A stretch of DNA of 5,056 nt, taken from NCBI GenBank assembly GCA_964344985.1, contig CAYFPI010000027.1, positions 1-5,056 on the forward strand, in the 5' to 3' direction. A program made the position numbers and the translations under genes. Source of the DNA: Thioglobus_A sp964344985 (GTDB lineage: Bacteria > Pseudomonadota > Gammaproteobacteria > PS1 > Pseudothioglobaceae). A model generated the notes under the pieces. The model saw only the letters and a list, made by a program, of their open reading frames with translations. It had not been told where the DNA came from and searched no databases. This document shows positions 1 through 3,674 of the stretch, piece after piece; the first letter of the stretch is position 1; each line of letters opens with the position of its first letter.

Positions 1-45
1 TCCATAACCTGCTACAGGGAATAGGCATTTGGTGATTTTAGTCAT
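1..45 (-). CDS. galU: UTP-glucose-1-phosphate uridylyltransferase (GalU), N-terminal fragment
   Basis: Only the first 15 codons are inside the window, reading MTKITKCLFPVAGYG; the gene continues off the left edge. The stretch CLFPVAGYG is the start of the nucleotidyltransferase Rossmann fold (family pattern FPVAGxGTRFLPATK), whose glycine-rich loop binds the UTP phosphates. The family makes UDP-glucose and pyrophosphate from glucose-1-phosphate and UTP in the cytoplasm, feeding polysaccharide and lipopolysaccharide synthesis. The ATG lies in another frame inside the end of pgi (ATGACTAA, 8-nt overlap), so translational coupling in a pgi-galU operon is likely. A purine-rich GAGAGAG lies 8 nt upstream. 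The assignment rests on 15 residues, but this N-terminus is very characteristic. Other sugar-phosphate nucleotidyltransferases usually start differently (for example with KGIILAGG in RfbA). Confidence 0.82.
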   Translation of the reverse strand, partial: MTKITKCLFPVAGYG

Positions 46-1249
46 TGTTAAAACTCTCTCTTAAATTGATCTTGCCGTATTCCACGCCTGGCTGATTGTA
101 AGTATCGATCTGTAAAAAAGCACCAATACAAGAAGTTAATAATTGATAAGTAAACATGAGTGAACCAATATTAAATTCGTCAACCGTACGGATTGAGATC
201 ACATCACAGGGAATATTATCTTGCTCTTGAATGGATTGAATCGTTGCGTCAGCTTGTTTGTTTAGCAACTCATTAAAACTAATATTTTCGGCATATTGTA
301 AACCCAAACCATCAAATTTATTTGTGGCATCAACAGGAATTAAGCTATTATCTTTAAGATCATTAATCTTAATAAAGGTGACGGTTTTATCTCTCACACC
401 TTCCATAATTAACTGCAAGAAGCTGTGTTGGTCCACCGGACCCACCAGGCCAATAGGCGTTAAACCTTGTCGAGTGCCATTAATATTAATCTTACCCAGA
501 CTCTCTGCCCACAGCTGCACGTACCACTTATTAAAACTTTCTAAAGTGGATGAGTAGGAGAAGATGACATTAGTATGAAATCTGGTTTTATTTTCAACTA
601 GAAATCTGGCTTTTTCTAGAATAGGATCACAATATCCCGCCTCATCAAAAAAACTTTTTGATACGCGCTTGCAACCATTTAGCAAATTATTAATATCCAC
701 GCCTACCATCGCTAATGGCAATAACCCTACAACACTAAATACAGAGAATCGTCCACCGATATTTTCCGCCAGATCAAAACTCTTAATATTATTGTCTTTG
801 GCAAATTGCGTGAGATTGCTTTTAGATTCAGAGACGATGGTGCAGTTGGTGCTATTAATTTCTACCAAAGAATTTAAATACTTAAATATACTAATGGTTT
901 CAATGGTGTTGCCAGATTTAGAAATAACCACAAATTGCGCGTCATTCAAATCAACCCCCTTTAAACAGTGATTGATTTTGAGCGGATCTATTGTCTCTAA
1001 AAATAATAGATCCTTACTGTAGTTGGCAGATGGCAGCAAAAACTCATAAATCGCTCGAGCGCCAAGGCTAGAGCCACCAATACCCAATACAACAATATGT
1101 TTTTTGCTAATGCTTTTAGCATAGTCTTTAATCTCAGCTGTATCTTGATACGGCAAATTGTAATAACCAATACTCTCGCGCTCAGCTTTAATCCGCTCAA
1201 AAATCTCACTATTTGATTTGATTTGATAGAAATTCTTACAATATTCCAT
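38..1249 (-). CDS. pgi: Glucose-6-phosphate isomerase, short form
   Basis: 403-aa cytoplasmic enzyme interconverting glucose-6-phosphate and fructose-6-phosphate. Visible family features in order: GIGGSSLGARA (56-66) and SKSGNTIET (110-118), the phosphate-binding SIS segments; ENIGGRFSVFS (162-172), PGI signature 1 with Arg167; QLWAESLGK (245-253) with the likely catalytic Glu249; DQHSF (273-277) with His275; and GAFLQIDTYNQPGVEYGK (376-393), PGI signature 2 ending in the conserved Lys393. All expected catalytic residues are present. The protein is about 145 residues shorter than the E. coli enzyme (about 549 aa), lacking much of the N-terminal part. This is normal for the compact Pgi seen for example in Campylobacter. 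The ATG is the first after an in-frame stop at 1268-1270. No Shine-Dalgarno is visible (upstream is AATTAATCCGC). The gene is divergent from gmhB and its 3' end overlaps galU. Confidence 0.96.
   Translation of the reverse strand: MEYCKNFYQIKSNSEIFERIKAERESIGYYNLPYQDTAEIKDYAKSISKKHIVVLGIGGSSLGARAIYEFLLPSANYSKDLLFLETIDPLKINHCLKGVDLNDAQFVVISKSGNTIETISIFKYLNSLVEINSTNCTIVSESKSNLTQFAKDNNIKSFDLAENIGGRFSVFSVVGLLPLAMVGVDINNLLNGCKRVSKSFFDEAGYCDPILEKARFLVENKTRFHTNVIFSYSSTLESFNKWYVQLWAESLGKININGTRQGLTPIGLVGPVDQHSFLQLIMEGVRDKTVTFIKINDLKDNSLIPVDATNKFDGLGLQYAENISFNELLNKQADATIQSIQEQDNIPCDVISIRTVDEFNIGSLMFTYQLLTSCIGAFLQIDTYNQPGVEYGKINLRESFNND
54..60 (-). promoter_or_regulatory. Shine-Dalgarno-like GAGAGAG for galU inside pgi
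   Basis: On the minus strand GAGAGAG lies 8 nt before the galU ATG, within the last pgi codons. It supports the overlapping galU start and reinitiation by ribosomes finishing pgi. Purine-rich runs are common, so this is moderate evidence only. Confidence 0.5.
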
Positions 1250-1257
1250 GCGGATTA

Positions 1258-1266
1258 ATTTATACA
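1258..1266 (-). promoter_or_regulatory. -10-like box very close to the pgi start
   Basis: The minus strand reads TGTATAAAT at 1266-1258, containing TATAAA (1264-1259), one base off the TATAAT consensus. No convincing -35 is seen 16 to 18 bp upstream (GATAAT-like only). If this box is used, transcription would begin around 1252, leaving a leader of only a few nucleotides before the ATG at 1249. That fits the absence of a Shine-Dalgarno. The box is in an AT-rich spacer, so chance occurrence is quite possible. Confidence 0.27.
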
Positions 1267-1293
1267 GTTAATAATAAATTCATTATCCATATT

Positions 1294-1346
1294 TTTACAT
1301 GTGTTTAGTTTGTATATTAATACCTAAACTAAATGCCGTGTATGAT
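1294..1346 (+). promoter_or_regulatory. Candidate promoter region of the gmhB-hldD operon
   Basis: TTTACA at 1294-1299 is a good -35 match (5 of 6 to TTGACA); TAATAC at 1318-1323, 18 bp later, is a weak partner -10. A second, better -10-like hexamer, TATGAT, lies at 1341-1346 without a good -35. It would start transcription at about 1353, almost at the gmhB ATG (1355). No Shine-Dalgarno precedes that ATG (TTAGCACCC). The inverted repeat at 1304-1333 covers the space between these elements, so a bound regulator would interfere with either promoter. The promoter positions are inference from hexamer matches only. Confidence 0.33.
1304..1333. repeat. Inverted repeat in the divergent pgi/gmhB spacer, candidate operator
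   Basis: TTTAGTTT (1304-1311) is the exact reverse complement of AAACTAAA (1326-1333). Inside it GTAT (1312-1315) pairs with ATAC (1320-1323) around a 4-nt ATTA centre; only CT (1324-1325) is unpaired. Twelve base pairs in 30 nt is more symmetry than AT-richness alone would readily give. It has no GC-rich stem or trailing T-run, so it does not look like an intrinsic terminator. Its position between two divergent genes fits an operator for a dimeric regulator, which is not identifiable here. Confidence 0.5.
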
Positions 1347-1354
1347 TAGCACCC

Positions 1355-1888
1355 ATGAGTAATAATAAACAAAAAGCCGTTTTTTTAGATCGTGATGGTG
1401 TGATTAATGAGGAGGTTGGCTACCTTCATAAAAGTGAAGATTTTAAATTTATCGACGGTGTATTTAAAGCTTGTCAATATTTTCAGACGCTTGGCTATCA
1501 AATAATTATCGTCACCAACCAATCAGGCATCGCTAGGGGTTATTATCAAGAGGCTGATTTTCATAGCCTAACCCAGTGGATGCTAGAACAATTTAGAAGT
1601 CAAAGTATTGATATACTGGATGTGTTTTTTTGCCCACATGGCCCAAAATCAACTTGCAAGTGTCGTAAGCCTCAACCAGGCATGTTATTGACAGCGCGTG
1701 ACAAGTTTGACATTGATATGGAAAACTCCTGGATGATTGGCGACAAAGAAGCAGATGTAAGTGCTGCCAATGCTGCAGGAGTTAGCAACACTATTTTAGT
1801 AAAAAGCGGGCACGATATTGATGAGGCAAACTCTAAGGCAAAATTTATATTAAAATCCATTAAAGACAGCACTCAAATCATTACATAA
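1355..1888 (+). CDS. gmhB: D-glycero-D-manno-heptose 1,7-bisphosphate 7-phosphatase
   Basis: 177-aa cytoplasmic HAD-superfamily phosphatase that removes the 7-phosphate of heptose 1,7-bisphosphate, the step between the kinase and adenylyltransferase activities of HldE. HAD motif I is FLDRDGVIN (10-18) with nucleophile Asp12 and acid/base Asp14. Motif II is VTNQSGIARGYY (53-64). The zinc loop characteristic of GmhB is CPHGPKSTCKCRKPQPGM (93-110), with likely ligands Cys93, His95, Cys101 and Cys103. The GDKEAD segment (129-134) supplies magnesium-binding Asp130 and Asp134. Length is close to the family norm (E. coli 191 aa). The ATG is chosen because HAD motif I follows at the usual distance; no Shine-Dalgarno is seen. 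hldD starts 4 nt after the stop, so the two are co-transcribed. The related histidinol-phosphatase HisB-N is excluded by the operon context. Confidence 0.94.
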   Translation: MSNNKQKAVFLDRDGVINEEVGYLHKSEDFKFIDGVFKACQYFQTLGYQIIIVTNQSGIARGYYQEADFHSLTQWMLEQFRSQSIDILDVFFCPHGPKSTCKCRKPQPGMLLTARDKFDIDMENSWMIGDKEADVSAANAAGVSNTILVKSGHDIDEANSKAKFILKSIKDSTQIIT

Positions 1889-1892
1889 TCTT

Positions 1893-2897
1893 ATGACTTA
1901 TAGCAATATAGACTTTAATAAAAAAACTATTTTAATTACCGGTGGCGCAGGGTTTATTGGCAGCAATCTGGCCTTTTATTTTCAAGAAAACTACCCTGAA
2001 TCGCAGGTGGTGGTATTTGATTGTTTTAGAAGTGAGGCAACTTTCGCTAATGGCAACTTGCAAAGCTTTGGTCATTACAAAAACCTAATCGGCTTTACTG
2101 GTGATGTGGTGTGTGGCAATATTAATAACAAAGCAGATTTAGCATTATTAAATGATTACAAGTTTGATTATATGTTTCATCAGGCCGCCATTTCGGACAC
2201 GCGTGTGTATGACCAAGAGATCGTTATGCAAACTAATGTTAATTCCTTTTATGACTTATTAAACAAAGCCAAAGATGATGATGCAGTCATGGTATATGCA
2301 AGCTCTGCAGCTACTTACGGCAGCCTACCTTCACCGCAAACTGTGGGCAAGGAAAACCCTGAAAACCCTTATGGCTTTAGTAAGTACATGATGGATCAAA
2401 TTGCTTACCGCTATAGTAGAGAAAATCCTAATATGACGATTGTGGGGCTGAAGTTCTTCAACGTATATGGCCCTCGAGAATATTACAAAGCCAAAACTTC
2501 ATCGATGGTGATTCAACTAGGACACCAAATATTAAGTGGCAACGCGCCTAGACTATTTGAAGGGTCAGACCAGATTCTACGAGACTTTATCAATATTGAA
2601 GACGTTGTTCAAGCAAACATAAAGGCGTGCAATCCAAAACAAAATGGTACTTACAACGTTGGTACTGGAAACCCAAGAAGTTTTCAAGACATTGCTGACA
2701 TTTTGCAAAAAGAACTGGGTACTGATTTAGGCACTGAATACATTCCTAATCCTTATGACGGGTATCAGATGCATACTCATGCTGATATCAGCACTTCAAA
2801 AGCTAGTTTAGGATTTGAGCCAATTATTTCTTTAGAAGAAGGTATTAAGGCCTATATTCCTGAAATTAAGCGCTTGCACGGAGAGCCACTAGATTAA
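1893..2897 (+). CDS. hldD: ADP-L-glycero-D-manno-heptose 6-epimerase
   Basis: 334-aa extended short-chain dehydrogenase/reductase (also called rfaD/waaD) that converts ADP-D-glycero-D-manno-heptose to the L-glycero form using tightly bound NADP, giving the donor used by lipopolysaccharide heptosyltransferases. The Rossmann motif ITGGAGFIGS is at 15-24. YASSAATYG (135-143) carries the conserved active-site serine. The catalytic pair YGFSK (160-164) gives Tyr160 and Lys164. KFFNVYGPRE (187-196) and LRDFINIEDV (229-238) are typical of HldD and related sugar epimerases. Length fits the family (about 310 to 335 aa). The phrases LAFYFQENYP, SFGHYKNLIGF and FFNVYGPREYYK resemble Helicobacter/Campylobacter HldD as I recall it. 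No Shine-Dalgarno precedes the ATG, 4 nt after the gmhB stop, so reinitiation is likely. A UDP-glucose 4-epimerase is the alternative, but motif detail and neighbours favour HldD. Confidence 0.94.
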   Translation: MTYSNIDFNKKTILITGGAGFIGSNLAFYFQENYPESQVVVFDCFRSEATFANGNLQSFGHYKNLIGFTGDVVCGNINNKADLALLNDYKFDYMFHQAAISDTRVYDQEIVMQTNVNSFYDLLNKAKDDDAVMVYASSAATYGSLPSPQTVGKENPENPYGFSKYMMDQIAYRYSRENPNMTIVGLKFFNVYGPREYYKAKTSSMVIQLGHQILSGNAPRLFEGSDQILRDFINIEDVVQANIKACNPKQNGTYNVGTGNPRSFQDIADILQKELGTDLGTEYIPNPYDGYQMHTHADISTSKASLGFEPIISLEEGIKAYIPEIKRLHGEPLD

Positions 2898-2911
2898 TGT
2901 TGAATGGCTAA
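2880..2911 (+). other. Orphan start site after hldD, possible relic of the original hldE start
   Basis: The hldD stop overlaps an ATG (TAATG, 2895-2899) that opens a tiny frame ATG TTG AAT GGC TAA (2897-2911). GGAGAG at 2880-2885 lies 11 nt upstream as a slightly distant Shine-Dalgarno. The first three codons match the present hldE start (ATG TTT AAT at 3667) in 8 of 9 bases, and TAATG is a common coupling junction. This suggests the hldE start used to lie here before the toxin-antitoxin module was inserted. With so few bases in AT-rich DNA, chance similarity cannot be excluded. Confidence 0.4.
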
Positions 2912-2934
2912 TTATGGATTTTTAATTAATTATT

Positions 2935-2967
2935 ATTGTAGTTGTGTTAATATACAACAATATACAA
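2935..2967 (+). promoter_or_regulatory. Promoter/operator region of the toxin-antitoxin module
   Basis: An extended -10 fits TG-T-TAATAT (2945-2953), which would start transcription near 2960; no clear -35 is seen, which extended -10 promoters tolerate. The box lies in an imperfect palindrome, GTTGT (2941-2945) with ACAAC (2954-2958), extended outward by ATTGT (2935-2939) and the AAT following the right arm. Antitoxins of the Phd/YefM and VapB kinds usually bind palindromes over their own promoter, so autoregulation is a reasonable inference. Functional use is not shown by sequence alone. Confidence 0.5.
2949..2967 (+). repeat. 10-bp-spaced direct repeat AATATACAA
   Basis: AATATACAA occurs at 2949-2957 and again at 2959-2967, exactly one helical turn (10 bp) apart. 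The first copy overlaps the extended -10 and the right half of the palindrome. Such spacing places two protein sites on the same DNA face and suits cooperative binding of antitoxin dimers. Confidence 0.55.
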
Positions 2968-2977
2968 AAGACAACAT

Positions 2978-2981
2978 AAGG
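2978..2981 (+). promoter_or_regulatory. Shine-Dalgarno of the antitoxin gene
   Basis: AAGG lies 7 nt before the ATG at 2989, in the context CATAAGGTTTAAAT. It stands out because gmhB, hldD and hldE lack an equally clear site, so the module brings its own translation start signal. Confidence 0.6.
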
Positions 2982-2988
2982 TTTAAAT

Positions 2989-3273
2989 ATGACAACTACA
3001 ATTGGAATTAGAGATTTGGCTAGAACTTCAAGCGTATTAGAGAATTATGACTACGCCAGCATTGAAGACAAAAAAACCCATAAACGCAAAGGTTTGATTG
3101 TTTCTAATCAATACGCCGACGAGGTGGAGAAATATCTTAAAAAAATTATTGCCAAGGAACAAAAAAAAGAACTTGATGAAATTATGCAATTTGCTGGTAG
3201 TTGCACTATTGATGAAAAATATCAAAATATGAGCTCACGCGAATTAAGACGAGCTAGAGCTTTAAAACTATAA
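2989..3273 (+). CDS. Antitoxin of a PIN-type toxin-antitoxin pair (Phd/YefM-like)
   Basis: 94-aa protein expected to bind and neutralise the PIN toxin encoded next to it and to repress their shared promoter. The N-terminal part, TTIGIRDLARTSSVLENYDY followed by ASIEDKKTHKRKGLIVSNQYADEV (residues 3-46), follows the Phd/YefM outline: a short strand, a helix, a beta hairpin with a basic turn, then V-S-xx-Y-A. A charged helix (41-67, many Lys/Glu) follows. The C-terminal tail SSRELRRARALKL (82-94) is strongly basic, fitting a flexible toxin-binding segment whose arginines could enter the acidic PIN active site; that is inference. Its stop overlaps the toxin start as TAATG, the usual tight coupling of such pairs. 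The start is supported by AAGG 7 nt upstream. Fold family is a judgement by eye; a VapB-type assignment is possible. Confidence 0.72.
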   Translation: MTTTIGIRDLARTSSVLENYDYASIEDKKTHKRKGLIVSNQYADEVEKYLKKIIAKEQKKELDEIMQFAGSCTIDEKYQNMSSRELRRARALKL

Positions 3274-3674
3274 TGCGTGTTTATTTAGATACCAATATTA
3301 TTGTTGATTTTCTTAACCCTTCCAGGGAAGAATATCAAAATTCAAGAAAACTAATGCAAAATCTTATTGATAATAAACATGAGATTACAATTAGTGAGGA
3401 CATGTTAAGTACAATTTTTTACATCAATAATGAAAAGAGTGTCACTTTAAATTTTTTTAATACAATACAAAATAGTTGGACAATCTCACCATTTGGAAAA
3501 TATGTTGTGAAAAATGCTATTGATCTATCGATACAGAATAATTTGGATTTTGAAGATGTTTTGCAATGCTTATGTGCAAAAGAAAATAACTGCGATGTGC
3601 TAATCACAAGTGACAAAAACTTTTATGATTGTTCAATAAAAATTCAAACTGCAAATGAGTTTTTAAATGTTTAA
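3273..3674 (+). CDS. PIN-domain ribonuclease toxin (VapC-like)
   Basis: 133-aa single-domain protein. PIN toxins are magnesium-dependent endoribonucleases that cut tRNA or rRNA and stop translation when the antitoxin is degraded. The first acidic motif is VYLDTNIIVDFL (3-14) with Asp6. Further expected acidic positions are Glu42 in SEDM, Asp95 in LDFEDVLQCLCA (91-102) and Asp114 in CDVLITSDKNF (107-117). The phrase FEDVLQxxxAKENxCDVLITSDKNF is typical of the PIN_3-like branch rather than classical VapC. No active-site residue appears lost, so the toxin looks intact. It starts within the antitoxin stop (TAATG), and its last 8 nt (ATGTTTAA) contain the hldE start. AT-rich composition (about 27% GC by hand count) differs from the neighbours. 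The target RNA cannot be told from sequence. Confidence 0.88.
   Translation: MRVYLDTNIIVDFLNPSREEYQNSRKLMQNLIDNKHEITISEDMLSTIFYINNEKSVTLNFFNTIQNSWTISPFGKYVVKNAIDLSIQNNLDFEDVLQCLCAKENNCDVLITSDKNFYDCSIKIQTANEFLNV

Larger units (their letters stand above)
2898..3666 (+). other. Toxin-antitoxin islet inserted between hldD and hldE
   Basis: This segment separates two genes of one pathway that are normally adjacent. It contains a control region, an antitoxin gene and a PIN toxin gene. By hand count the toxin stretch 3301-3660 is about 27% GC and the antitoxin stretch 3001-3240 about 34%, against about 40% in sampled parts of hldD and hldE; this suggests transfer. No transposase, terminal inverted repeats or integrase gene is visible, so it is not called an insertion sequence. 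The exact boundaries are inferred from the orphan start after hldD and the present hldE start. Confidence 0.6.

Noticed and set aside
258..1209. Open frames of 70 to 100 codons on either strand inside pgi
   Set aside because: They lie wholly within pgi, which has complete isomerase motifs. Their translations show no recognisable domain and no start signal, so they are shadow frames.
1672..1872. A 66-codon minus-strand frame inside gmhB
   Set aside because: It is antisense to the conserved HAD motif region and has no family likeness.
1893..2897. hldD as UDP-glucose 4-epimerase (galE) or dTDP-glucose dehydratase
   Set aside because: The extended SDR motifs are shared, but SFGHYKNLIGF, FFNVYGPREYYK and LRDFINIEDV with gmhB and hldE as neighbours fit the heptose epimerase much better.
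2901..2940. Possible terminator after hldD (T-run GGATTTTTAATTAATTATT)
   Set aside because: No GC-rich stem precedes the T-run. The TAATTA repeats are AT-only and would make a very weak hairpin, so readthrough into the module is more likely.
3037..3616. Minus-strand frames of 62 and 65 codons antisense to the antitoxin and toxin genes
   Set aside because: The hydrophobic, Phe-rich translations are what Lys/Asn-rich genes give when read backwards. The plus-strand genes have clear motifs and coupling.
2898..3674. Insertion sequence or transposon carrying the toxin-antitoxin pair
   Set aside because: No transposase, no terminal inverted repeats and no clear long target duplication are seen. 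Only a 9-base near-match between the two start sites exists.
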